Source: DASWTL01 sp966250385 (lineage in GTDB: Bacteria; Bacteroidota; Bacteroidia; Sphingobacteriales; Sphingobacteriaceae). From it: DNA of 64,000 nt. Positions 1 to 7,308 of this stretch are shown here, in pieces. The DNA lies in the NCBI GenBank assembly GCA_966250385.1, contig CBINHC010000002.1, positions 1 to 64,000 of the forward strand, given 5' to 3'. The notes below the pieces were generated by a model. It was not told the DNA's origin. It was given only the letters and a program-made list of their open reading frames with translations, and did not search any database. A program made the translations under genes and the position numbers. Position 1 is the first letter of the stretch. Each line of letters starts with the position of its first letter.

Positions 1-40
1 CTAAATTTATAGACTACTACTTTTATTATCGTAGCTGCTT

Positions 41-1096
41 TTAGGGAAGATTACAGTGGAACCCTTCAATCGCGTTAGTTGTGTAAATCATCTTCCGGAT
101 ATGCGGATCATACTGGAAATAGGTGGACAGTTTGGGCCAGTTCCGGCGCCAGGACTCCAGGACCTTTTCATATTTCTGTCCCCATTTGACTTCCAGTTCG
201 TCCAGACGCAGTTCAGCCAGATCCAGGGTATCAGCCTGGTAAACCGGTTTAAGGTCACTCATGAACGCTTTCTGGTCCTTGGATGCGACGTATTTCAAGC
301 TGTTGCGAATTTGATGAATGACGCAGGTCTGGATCTCGGTCTTGGCAAAAACCAGATTAATGGCCTCTGCAAAGCCGTTCAGGTTATCGATGCAGGCAAT
401 CAGGATGTCTTGTACCCCACGGTTCTGCAGATCGGTTAACACTGACAGCCAGAAGTTGGCCCCCTCGCTCTGCGATACGTACATTCCCAGGAGCTCCTTA
501 TGCCCATGCCGGTTAATACCCAGGATGTTATAAACCGCATGGGAGGCCATCCGGTGGTCTTCCTTGACCTTATAGTGCATAGCGTCCAGCCAGACTATCG
601 GATATAAATCATCGAGCGGACGCGACTGCCATTCTTTAACCTGAGGGATAATCCGATCGGTAATGGCCGAAAGGGTTGAATGGCTGATATCCGTATCATA
701 CATATCCTTGATATGCTTGGAGATGTCCCGAAAGCTCATCCCTAAACCGTACATGCCCAGGATCTTCTGTTCCAGGTTATCGGCCATGATCGTCTCCCGC
801 TTTTTAATCAGCTCCGGCTCAAAACTGGAGGTGCGGTCACGCGGAGTATCGATCGATATCGTGCCTCTGCTCGTCTTTACCTGCTTGGTAATCTTACCGT
901 TCCGGCGGTTTCCGGATTGCCGTTCATCGGCATCCAGATGAGTTTCCATCTCAGCTTCCAGCGCTGCTTCCAGGAAACTTTTCAATAGCGGGGCGAAGGC
1001 GCCGTCTTTACCAAAAAGGGATTTGCCCGAGCGGAACTGCTCCAGGGCCTTCTGCTTCATCAGCTCGTAATCGAGCCCGTTTTCATCATTCATCAT
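41..1096 (-). pseudogene. IS256-family transposase, C-terminal part missing
   Basis: This is a DDE transposase of the IS256 (MULE-like) family, which cuts and pastes its own element. The three catalytic residues are all visible: D171 in the segment WLDAMHYK, D237 in ACIDNLNGF and E344 in NAIEGFH. The family normally continues about 50-60 residues beyond the NAIEGFH motif; here the frame breaks off straight after FH and stops five codons later, so the C-terminal domain and the distal inverted repeat are absent. The likely upstream end of the element is near 1130-1150, where GAGTGTAAAATGAAGTG reads outward on the minus strand. I see no matching repeat in bases 1-40. Either a deletion or another insertion removed the end, or the assembly breaks in this repeat. 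It is probably inactive. Confidence 0.85.
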
Positions 1097-1129
1097 TTAG
1101 TGTGCTAAAAGTACTGCTTTTACTTTTTG

Positions 1130-1152
1130 ACACACTTCATTTTACACTCTCA
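1130..1152 (-). repeat. Probable terminal inverted repeat of the IS256-type element
   Basis: The AT-rich segment upstream of the transposase start, reading GAGTGTAAAATGAAGTG on the minus strand, resembles the outer ends of IS256-type elements and abuts the remains of the IS3-type orfA. The partner repeat is not in the window, so this is an inference from position and sequence style only. Confidence 0.4.
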
Positions 1153-1562
1153 TCATTCTTTTGACTGTTTGGTACCAGGCTTTTTTCTGATTTTTATTTG
1201 AAGTTCTTCCTGACTCACTTCAATGAGGGTTTGCAGGCTGGTGATCTTCAGCTGCGCTTTTTGCAGTGCTTTTGTTAATCCTGCACTTGGCGGGCCAGGA
1301 TCTTTGTCTTTGTATTCTCGGTCATTCTGCTGATCGTTTCATCTGCTAATTCTTTGGGCTTTAAATTAGTAAATGCATAGGTGGTTAACCACGATGCCAG
1401 CGCATTTCGGTTAATGCCGTACTTCCTGGCAGCAGCACGTTGGCCGATAAGGCCAGAATGAACTTCCTGAACAATCTTTCGTTTTTCTTCGTCAGACTTT
1501 CGCTTGTACGGATTCCGGCTTAAGATTACCGGTGTCTTTTTTGGGGCTTTTTTTTCCTTCAT
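1153..1562 (-). pseudogene. IS3-family orfA (helix-turn-helix), frameshifted
   Basis: The first 95 codons encode the DNA-binding OrfA subunit of an IS3/IS150-type element: a basic N-terminus, then a helix-turn-helix around KIVQEVHSGLIGQRAAARKYG and NRNALASWL. The frame stops at QVQD, but the -1 frame immediately after continues with AGLTKALQKAQLKITSLQ and ends in RKKPGTKQSKE, the usual OrfA leucine-rich tail of this group in Bacteroidota. Restoring one T (GATTTAACA instead of GATTAACA) rejoins the two pieces, so a single base was lost. The orfB transposase that should follow is absent; the IS256-type element starts in its place, as if it had inserted there. Confidence 0.75.
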
Positions 1563-1625
1563 TTTATTAGCTTTTGGTGTAAAGCCATTTCAGGACAATA
1601 CACTACTGTACTCTACCGGTCCACC

Positions 1626-1937
1626 TTACAGGTCCGCCGCGTTCATGCCACATAAGGAAAAGGAGTGCATGAATAAACCCCTTGCGAGCTCTGCTCGGAT
1701 CCCGGGGTTGAATTCACGATCCCATATCGCTTTGATCCGCTCCAGCATTAATCTGGGCTTCTCCGTTTCCGGAGTCTGCCCGACTCTGTATTTTCTAAAG
1801 GGGTAGTGCTTGATAAGCTCTATAGCCTGATCTTCGTCATTATAGTCTATATTCCGATCCCGAACCTTTGGTACATACCGATCAGGAGGCCAAATCCATA
1901 CTAAACAGGGGCAAGATTCCCGGCACGGGGTCAGCAT
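1626..1937 (-). pseudogene. Tyrosine recombinase/integrase fragment
   Basis: Roughly the last 75 codons match the middle of a Bacteroidota phage-type integrase: an end-of-core-binding segment (KHYPFRKYRV, TPETEKPRL) and the start of the catalytic domain ending in LFMHSFSLCGMNAADL. The catalytic R, H-x-x-R and Y motifs that should follow are missing, because the reading frame is cut at NAADL where the IS3-type element begins. The N-terminal portion before about residue 28 does not look like coding sequence. The fragment suggests a former integrative element at this spot. Confidence 0.6.
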
Positions 1938-1967
1938 CTCGGAATCTCCACAAAGTCAGACAGGGTC

Positions 1968-3263
1968 CTAGTGTAGGAAGTGATAGAGTATCCGGATGCT
2001 TGAAAGGATAATGATTACACCAACGCTGATCATCATCGTTTTTGCCGGCAGCTTTCCGACCAGTCGTGCGGCGATAGGTGCTGCTATGACGCTCCCTACA
2101 ATCAGTCCGGCAATAACCTGTAAATGAGTCACCCCAAGCATAATGAAAAATGTGATGGCACTGCACAGGGTCACAAAGAACTCGGTCAGACTGACTGTTC
2201 CGATTACGATCCTGGGGCTCTTTCCTTTAGAAATCAGCGTACTGGTGACCAGGGGCCCCCAGCCGCCTCCGCCAAAGGAATCCAGAAAGCCTCCCGCTCC
2301 TGCCAGCCAGCCGGCACGGCGGATCTTTTTCGGAGTCTTGTTCTTTCTGAACGCCTGCATGATGATGCGGGCTCCGAGGATCATGGTATAAGCTGATAGC
2401 AGCGGCCGTACCCAAGATACGTCCTTGTCACCAAGGTAAGACAGCAGTACTGCACCGATGATCGCCCCCAGGATACCCGGGATCAGCAGGATCTTGAATA
2501 GTTTCTTATTGACGTTGCCAAATCTATAGTGACTGTAGCCGGACGCGCCGCTCGAGAACATTTCTGCCGTATGAATACTGCCGCTGATAGCAGCCGGGTT
2601 CAGGCCAGTTGATAACAATACCGTGGTCGATATCGCTCCGTAGCCCATGCCGAGCGCTCCGTCAACCATTTGAGCCAAGAAGCCTGCTGCAAGCATCCAG
2701 AGGAACCGCTCGTCCAGGCCACCTGACCAACCAACAACGCTGTCCCAAAGAGTAGAAAAAGGCAGGTAAGAAAACAGCGCATGGCCCAGCAACATAAACC
2801 CTAATGCCACGATGCTCCAGTTTGCTACTTTCCGCCAGCGCTGAGCCTGCTGGGTATTGACCTCTTCCGCCTTTAATGTCCGGGTATGACCGGCTTTCAT
2901 GACGCCATTTAAATAGATGTTGCTCAGTTCCGGGTGCTGGAGCACCTTGATGAACTTGCCGCGAATTAAAGCATCAGTCCTGACCTGTTCAATGAACGTC
3001 CGATCGTCTGAATCAACGATCACCAGATTTGCGGCATCAAGCTGGGAAGGGTCATAGCGTTCTTGCAGAACCCTTACACGGTCTGAAGAAAACTCCCGGT
3101 TCTGATCGGCGGAGCCGGAAACGGTAAAGGTGGCTTCCGGAAGATTGCTGATGAGATTTCGGACCGATGGGTTATTCTGACGGGTGTTGATGACCAGAAT
3201 GTCAAGCTGTTCGGGTTTCAGGTAAACGGGGATACTTTGCGATAAGGTCAGGTTTTCCGTCAT
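1968..3263 (-). CDS. TSUP (TauE/SafE) permease with N-terminal siroheme-synthase-like domain
   Basis: This 431-residue protein joins two modules. Residues 1-125 resemble the NAD-binding precorrin-2 dehydrogenase half of siroheme synthase (LDILVINTR, ANLVIVDSDDRTFIEQVR, then the VMKAGH-type segment). Residues about 148-431 form a TSUP permease with around eight membrane helices and the glycine-rich repeats AQMVDGALGMGYGAIS and GGFLDSFGGGGWGPL. TSUP proteins export or import small sulfur-containing anions or sulfoacetate-like compounds. The canonical Rossmann glycine motif is not evident, so the N-terminal domain may bind a ligand rather than catalyse. A -7 element TATATTTG ends 5 bases before the ATG. 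It stands alone beside the decayed insertion zone. Confidence 0.8.
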   Translation of the reverse strand: MTENLTLSQSIPVYLKPEQLDILVINTRQNNPSVRNLISNLPEATFTVSGSADQNREFSSDRVRVLQERYDPSQLDAANLVIVDSDDRTFIEQVRTDALIRGKFIKVLQHPELSNIYLNGVMKAGHTRTLKAEEVNTQQAQRWRKVANWSIVALGFMLLGHALFSYLPFSTLWDSVVGWSGGLDERFLWMLAAGFLAQMVDGALGMGYGAISTTVLLSTGLNPAAISGSIHTAEMFSSGASGYSHYRFGNVNKKLFKILLIPGILGAIIGAVLLSYLGDKDVSWVRPLLSAYTMILGARIIMQAFRKNKTPKKIRRAGWLAGAGGFLDSFGGGGWGPLVTSTLISKGKSPRIVIGTVSLTEFFVTLCSAITFFIMLGVTHLQVIAGLIVGSVIAAPIAARLVGKLPAKTMMISVGVIIILSSIRILYHFLH

Positions 3264-3268
3264 GGGAG

Positions 3269-3276
3269 CAAATATA
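3269..3276 (-). promoter_or_regulatory. -7 element of the TSUP permease gene
   Basis: TATATTTG on the minus strand matches the Bacteroidota TAnnTTTG consensus and fixes the ATG at 3263 as the start of a nearly leaderless transcript. Confidence 0.6.
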
Positions 3277-3357
3277 TAGATAAACTACCAATCTGGTAGA
3301 CTTTTGTTTTTCGCCGAAGAAACTTGCACAGCTTTTTTTAAAATTCGTGAAATAATG

Positions 3358-3365
3358 TACATTTG
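3358..3365 (+). promoter_or_regulatory. -7 element for the tRNA gene
   Basis: TACATTTG matches TAnnTTTG and lies 26 bases upstream of the mature tRNA 5' end. No clear -33 TTG is visible at the usual spacing. Confidence 0.5.
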
Positions 3366-3391
3366 CACTCGCTTGAAACAAGCGAAAAACC

Positions 3392-3465
3392 GCGCCTATA
3401 GCTCAGTCGGTTAGAGTAGAAGACTCATAATCTTTTGGTCCCTGGTTCGAGCCCAGGTGGGCGCA
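3392..3465 (+). tRNA. tRNA with CAU anticodon (Met elongator or Ile2)
   Basis: All four arms fold: acceptor GCGCCTA/TGGGCGC, D stem GCTC/GAGT, anticodon stem GAAGA/TCTTT around the loop CTCATAA, and T stem CCTGG/CCAGG with loop TTCGAGC. The anticodon is CAT, so it reads AUG, or AUA if TilS converts the C to lysidine. The body does not let me choose between elongator tRNA-Met and tRNA-Ile2. CCA is not encoded. The D stem contains a G-T pair and weak anticodon-stem pairs, so it may be a second, less conserved copy. Confidence 0.85.
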
Positions 3466-3490
3466 CAGAGTATCACCTCAAAGAACACTA

Positions 3491-3526
3491 AAACCCTGTA
3501 AATAGCAGTATTTACAGGGTTTTTTG
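3491..3526 (+). terminator. Rho-independent terminator of the tRNA
   Basis: A strong hairpin, AACCCTGTAAAT paired with ATTTACAGGGTT around a short loop, is followed by a run of T. It lies 26 bases after the tRNA. Confidence 0.85.
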
Positions 3527-3601
3527 TTTAATTATCCCCTCAAATTCTCCAAAGAAAGCCGAACTTCTGCACCCATAACTGAAAAGATCAGATAGCCGTG
3601 A

Positions 3602-3793
3602 ATACCTTTTGAGCACCTGAAAGCGAAGGTGAATGCCCGAGGATTGCAGCGGATAGAGTTGCATACCGCCAGTCGCATTTACGATCCTGGAGCCAATGAC
3701 AGAAAATTATGCAGGAAAGAATGGTTAGAACGGAATGGCATTAAGCATACTTTCCTGACTTATCACGTTGGCAGCAAACCTATCTATGACTAG
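3602..3793 (+). pseudogene. Unrecognised coding remnant
   Basis: In the otherwise empty stretch 3540-3913 one plus-strand frame stays open for about 63 codons without an ATG, ending in the readable segment EWLERNGIKHTFLTYHVGSK. Its amino-acid composition looks like real protein rather than chance translation. I do not recognise the family. It is probably the tail of a gene whose start has been lost. Nothing else is visible in the stretch. Confidence 0.25.
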
Positions 3794-3913
3794 CTGACAG
3801 AAAATTAAAGTTGTGGGATGAAGAAGCGACAAAAGCCGGACAATGATTTTCCGACTGATAGCTGGCGGACCCTGAGTATTGCCTAAGGTCATCTATTAAA
3901 GATGAAAGTAAAG

Positions 3914-4465
3914 CTAAATGTCCAACAAGTCCTCATACGTTTGATAAACGATATTTCTGATCAATGATTCCGCATCGGTGATATCGTTAACCTTGCGGTT
4001 AATGAGCAGGTAACCGCTAACTTCTTCATAAGCGATATGCTCAAACGTCTGCTGACCAACCTTCGCCATAATCAGTTGCGTATAAATACGATATCGTTGC
4101 GTTTTTTGGTAAGGTTCAAAGGTCTTTGATACACGATCAACACTGCGTGCGCCAATAAAGCCAAATGACGCAGTTGGATAGTCTTTTAAAATTAAAGGGA
4201 TCGCCTTTAGGCAGGTGATCAGGATATTCATTAAATCGCCCTTGTTTACAATCTTGGAGTATTTGTAATCGCTATGCCGGTCCTTTTTGCAATAAAATTT
4301 TAAGCCAAAAAAGTCCCCCTCATCGTATTCAGCACGAACAATATAATGATAGTGGGTTACTGGTGAGTAAAACTTGCAGATGAGGGTGAACAAATGTGCA
4401 CTTGCATCATGGCATCCCTGTTTCTGAATGAGGTGTAAATTGTAACCTGGATATTCGTATTTCAA
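3914..4465 (-). CDS. Hypothetical protein, 183 aa
   Basis: I do not recognise this protein. It is soluble, rich in tyrosine and lysine, and shows alternating strand and helix segments but no membrane helix, signal peptide or known catalytic motif. Its start is TTG at 4463-4465, which overlaps the TGA stop of the 56-residue gene upstream (TTGA), so translation is probably coupled and the start depends on that overlap. Base composition is more AT-rich than the core genes to the right, as expected of accessory DNA. Together with the small upstream gene it makes a two-gene unit. Confidence 0.55.
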   Translation of the reverse strand: MKYEYPGYNLHLIQKQGCHDASAHLFTLICKFYSPVTHYHYIVRAEYDEGDFFGLKFYCKKDRHSDYKYSKIVNKGDLMNILITCLKAIPLILKDYPTASFGFIGARSVDRVSKTFEPYQKTQRYRIYTQLIMAKVGQQTFEHIAYEEVSGYLLINRKVNDITDAESLIRNIVYQTYEDLLDI

Positions 4466-4632
4466 GGAATCAACAGAGAATCAGCAGGTACAGTTTCCTG
4501 CACATTTTTAATAACTACTCGTCTGCCACGAACGGTAACAGCACTGACAATAATGTGCTTAACATCTTTCATAGGAGTCCAACCTAAACGTTGACCTTTC
4601 GGTGCTACTTTTTTTACGTCTTTAGTTGCCAT
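4462..4632 (-). CDS. Small basic protein, 56 aa
   Basis: This short gene encodes MATKDVKKVAPKGQRLGW and onwards to a C-terminus in VPADSLLIP. It is strongly basic in the middle (VRGRRVVIKNV). Support comes from a consensus -7 element six bases before its ATG and from the 4-base stop/start overlap with the 183-residue gene downstream. I do not recognise the family. The size ratio and overlap resemble small antitoxin plus larger partner, but nothing in either sequence proves that. Confidence 0.5.
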   Translation of the reverse strand: MATKDVKKVAPKGQRLGWTPMKDVKHIIVSAVTVRGRRVVIKNVQETVPADSLLIP

Positions 4633-4637
4633 AGTAA

Positions 4638-4645
4638 CAAATATA
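4638..4645 (-). promoter_or_regulatory. -7 element of the 56-aa/183-aa operon
   Basis: TATATTTG on the minus strand matches TAnnTTTG and lies 5 bases from the ATG, implying an almost leaderless mRNA. Confidence 0.55.
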
Positions 4646-4703
4646 ACGAATACTTATTTTTTTATTACAGTCCAGCCTAAAAAAAGTTCTGGATGCCACG
4701 GTG

Positions 4704-4871
4704 TTAAAATTTTACCAAATCAAATTTCTCTTGCTCAAACGCCTGGGCTGCTTGAGCAAGTTTGTTGACCTAACTAACTTCGTCTTTAGAAATGTTATCA
4801 CTCCCTTTAGCCAGCAGGTAGACGATCCTTTCCATGTAGTCTCTATATTCGGTCTCCCTTGTCAGCTCCAT
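4704..4871 (-). pseudogene. Small acidic protein gene interrupted by an amber codon
   Basis: A 55-codon frame runs from ATG at 4869-4871 (MELTRETEYRDYMERIVYLL) to TAA at 4704, broken only by TAG at 4770-4772. Both halves read as one helical protein: KGSDNISKDEVS, then after the TAG, VNKLAQAAQAFEQEKF. This layout resembles the short N-terminal helical segment of HigA-like antitoxin/regulator genes in Bacteroidota, but the helix-turn-helix part is absent. One base change would restore it, so it is a recent pseudogene or a sequencing error. Confidence 0.4.
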
Positions 4872-5052
4872 GTTTCTTATTATTTCCCTTTGCAACACTT
4901 ATAAAATTCAAATTTAACGAATTGGATCTTCAAAGCCCTAAAATTGGTTAGATAACCACTTCACAGCTGCCATATGCAGATCCCGGGCAAACTGACGTAT
5001 GTTCCGGGATATAGCCCCCCTTAATAAACTTAGCAGAGCGTCGATTACTGAA

Positions 5053-5244
5053 TCAAGTCGTTTTAGGCAGGTAAGCTTCCTTGCAAAGGTGGGTCAGTAT
5101 GTATGGTCCGGAATACGCACGAAGGCTTTTTGAAGCATCCTGTCAAATGCCCTGTCCCTGGTTAATTACCAGCCAATCTAATTGTCTCAGCTTATCTAAG
5201 AATGGTTTTCCTACATTAACGGATTCAGCGTCGGAAAATCGATC
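5053..5244 (-). pseudogene. Remnant of a type I restriction subunit (HsdR-like) N-terminus
   Basis: Directly after the stop of the preceding ATP-binding relic, the same frame continues with VNVGKPFLDKLRQLDWLVIN and then QGQGI, a TGA, and QDASKSLRAYS. This pattern resembles the N-terminus of one HsdR subclass (GW-x-V-I-x-Q-G-Q-G followed by Q-D-P-x-x-S-L-R). The sequence then becomes unrecognisable and meets a second TGA. The helicase domains are gone. In type I loci an AlbA-type ATP-binding gene is often found before hsdR, as here. Confidence 0.35.
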
Positions 5245-5822
5245 TTATTTTTTGCTCCTGAATGGTGAGGCGATACTTTTGCAGTGCACTTTTAGGCTAT
5301 CCGGAATGGTCATTTCTATCCCGCCGGCTTCCATAAGTGGCTGAACGTATCTCTTGAAGTTTGTGGATTTGTTCGTGAGCCCAATTGCCAACAGGATTTC
5401 CTCTCTTTTCTTTTCAAGCTCCAGTGTGGGTATCGCTTTCAATGAATTCGGAAGCAACAAAGCTCCCAACATGGTCCCGACTTGGTCTCTCGCTTGTCCC
5501 ATTCACCATCTTCACGCATATTTACAAAAGCTGCAAATAACTGAAAACCAACCGACTTTAGCGCCTCCAGCTTGACCTCAACTTGATCCCTACTTAAGTT
5601 CAAAAAGACAGGATGAACCGGAAATTCTATCAGAAAGTACCGACGATCTTCGCCGTCTGTGTCAAATAAAGGAGCCGGAGAGCCATTTTCTTCCAACCTA
5701 GCTTTTATGGTGGGGATGCCCGTACCTATGCCCTCGGTTAGCCAAAGCTCCTTTAAGAACTCCTCTGGGCCAAGGTGATGTACGGAACCTACTTGAAATG
5801 GATTATGCAGACTGCCGCCCAT
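5245..5822 (-). pseudogene. AlbA/RecG-like ATP-binding regulator, N-truncated and frameshifted
   Basis: Two frames make one broken protein. The upstream part (5439-5822) holds the C-terminal ATPase signature LWLTEGIGTGIPTIKARLEE with NGSPAPLF and a following strand RRYFLIEF. The downstream part (5245 to about 5502) carries the C-terminal winged helix, readable in LAIGLTNKSTNFKRYVQPL and MEAGGIEMTIPD. They join at a frameshift near 5490-5502, after DGEWDKR and before DQVGT. The N-terminal AlbA_2/Schlafen-like domain is missing. Such genes commonly accompany type I restriction-modification loci, which fits the relic directly downstream. Confidence 0.6.
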
Positions 5823-5915
5823 GCGGTGGTCATACCAGCAGATACTGTTCGTCAGTTATAGGTACTATTCATCTTTATCCGGCAATATTCCCTCGCCCTT
5901 CCCCGTTTGATTCGC

Positions 5916-5923
5916 TACTTTTG
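5916..5923 (+). promoter_or_regulatory. -7 element of the HAD gene
   Basis: TACTTTTG matches TAnnTTTG and lies 7 bases before ATG 5931; it rules out the upstream TTG (5907) as start because that would lie upstream of the -7. Confidence 0.6.
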
Positions 5924-5930
5924 CAGGCGC

Positions 5931-6584
5931 ATGTACTCTCATATTAAAAATATCATCTTCGATTACGGAAACGTGATCTTCCTGATCGATTTCAAAAGAA
6001 CACAACACAGCTTCACGGAGCTCGGCATCGAGAACGTCGAACGTTTTTTTGCCCATACCGGACATGATCCCCTCTTTGACGAGTTTGAAAAAGGCAATAT
6101 CACCTCAGCGGAGTTCCGCGACGGAATCCGTCGGATTACGGGTATTGGCTCCCTTACGGATGAGGAGATTGACCGGGCGTGGAACACGCTGCTGATCGGC
6201 GTACCGCCGGTAAATCATGAGATCCTGCTGGACCTGAAGAAGAGCTACCGGACCTTCCTTCTAAGCAACAACAACGAGATCCACTACAATTGGATCATGG
6301 ATTACCTGAAAAGAGAATACAAGCTGGAGAACAACTCAGTATTCTTTGAGAAAGACTACTACTCCCACCTGATGGGCAAACGCAAGCCCAATCCGGATAT
6401 TTTTGAGCAGGTTTTGCAGGAGAACAACCTGGATCCGGCCGAGACATTATTCATCGATGACAGCCCACAGCATCTCAATACGGCTAAGGAGCTCGGATTC
6501 AACACTCATCTATTATCTGCACCGGAGACCCTCGAACAATTCGTGCGATCTTCAGGCCTGTTAAAAACCGAGGTCCATGGATAA
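5931..6584 (+). CDS. HAD-superfamily phosphatase (YihX-like)
   Basis: This 217-residue protein is a cytoplasmic haloacid dehalogenase-type phosphatase. Motif I is FDYGNVIF near residue 10 with the nucleophilic aspartate, motif II is LLSNNNE near 100, motif III contains the lysine in GKRKPNPDIF, and motif IV is FIDDSP near 180. A helical cap lies between motifs I and II, typical of subfamily I. The DxGN form of motif I is shared with the sugar-phosphate phosphatase YihX; the substrate here is unknown. It overlaps the following DUF962 gene by 8 bases, suggesting one transcript. Confidence 0.85.
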   Translation: MYSHIKNIIFDYGNVIFLIDFKRTQHSFTELGIENVERFFAHTGHDPLFDEFEKGNITSAEFRDGIRRITGIGSLTDEEIDRAWNTLLIGVPPVNHEILLDLKKSYRTFLLSNNNEIHYNWIMDYLKREYKLENNSVFFEKDYYSHLMGKRKPNPDIFEQVLQENNLDPAETLFIDDSPQHLNTAKELGFNTHLLSAPETLEQFVRSSGLLKTEVHG

Positions 6585-6912
6585 TATGGAAGAAAGGAAG
6601 TTTACGTCACTGGAGGAGTTCTACCCTTACTACCTCAGTGAGCACCAGAATACGTCCAGCCGCATCCTTCACTTTATCGGAACCGGCCTGGTCATCCTGA
6701 TGATCCCGGCGTCACTACTGTTTCACAGCTGGCTGGTGCTGTTGATGATCCCGGTCGCTGGCTACGGATTTGCATGGGTGGGACACTACTTCTTTGAGAA
6801 GAACAAACCGGCAACGTTCAAGTATCCGTTCTACAGCCTGGCCAGTGATTTCCTCATGTTCTTTGACCTGCTATCAGGTAAAGAGGAATTCCGGGTGAAG
6901 AGCAAGAATTAA
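6577..6912 (+). CDS. DUF962/Mpo1-like membrane protein
   Basis: The 111-residue protein has the DUF962 pattern: an N-terminal YYLSEHQNTSSRILHFIG segment, two hydrophobic helices (about residues 28-60), and the second histidine motif VGHYFFEKNKPATF. The yeast member Mpo1 is an iron-dependent dioxygenase of 2-hydroxy fatty acids, using such histidines; bacterial members are less studied. It is predicted to lie in the inner membrane. Its ATG overlaps the end of the HAD gene. Confidence 0.8.
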   Translation: MDNMEERKFTSLEEFYPYYLSEHQNTSSRILHFIGTGLVILMIPASLLFHSWLVLLMIPVAGYGFAWVGHYFFEKNKPATFKYPFYSLASDFLMFFDLLSGKEEFRVKSKN

Positions 6913-6942
6913 ACAAATTTTCAGGCGGCCTGTTAATTCGGT

Positions 6943-7257
6943 ATGAGTTACCAGTCAGAATATAATACGATGGTTGATGCATTGGAAGCGCTGAAGAAAG
7001 AAGGCTATACCCATGACTTCAACATACACAACAACGCCTTACATGCCAACAACGGAGAGATCAAGCTGAGCCCTAAAGACTTTCAGATCGACCGGGTAAT
7101 CCGGTTCGAAGGCTACACCGATCCAGGCGATATGTCCGTGCTGTACGCCATCAGCGCCCCGGCTCATAATATTAAAGGAACCTTTGTCAACGCATATGGC
7201 GTGTATGCAGACGATATATCCGAAGAACTTCTTAAAAAACTAAATACGCCGTCGTAG
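6943..7257 (+). CDS. Conserved Bacteroidota protein, 104 aa
   Basis: This small acidic protein has the pattern of a family often mislabelled as phosphoribosylpyrophosphate synthetase: an N-terminal helix with ALEALKKEGYTHDFN, then strands with SPKDFQIDRVIRFEGYTDPG and MSVLYAIS. It has no PRPP-synthetase catalytic features, so that name should not be trusted. It follows the DUF962 gene by 30 bases in the same direction and ends inside the loop of a hairpin shared with the convergent proline dehydrogenase. Confidence 0.7.
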   Translation: MSYQSEYNTMVDALEALKKEGYTHDFNIHNNALHANNGEIKLSPKDFQIDRVIRFEGYTDPGDMSVLYAISAPAHNIKGTFVNAYGVYADDISEELLKKLNTPS

Positions 7258-7271
7258 TCACGACGGCGTAT
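7244..7271 (-). terminator. Terminator between convergent genes
   Basis: ATACGCCGTCG pairs with CGACGGCGTAT around a 6-base loop that holds the stop codon of the plus-strand gene. On the minus strand it is followed by a T-rich run, so it mainly ends proline dehydrogenase transcripts. Confidence 0.7.
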
Positions 7272-7308
7272 CCATTATTCCATATTTCTATACTTTGAAA
7301 TCTCGTCC

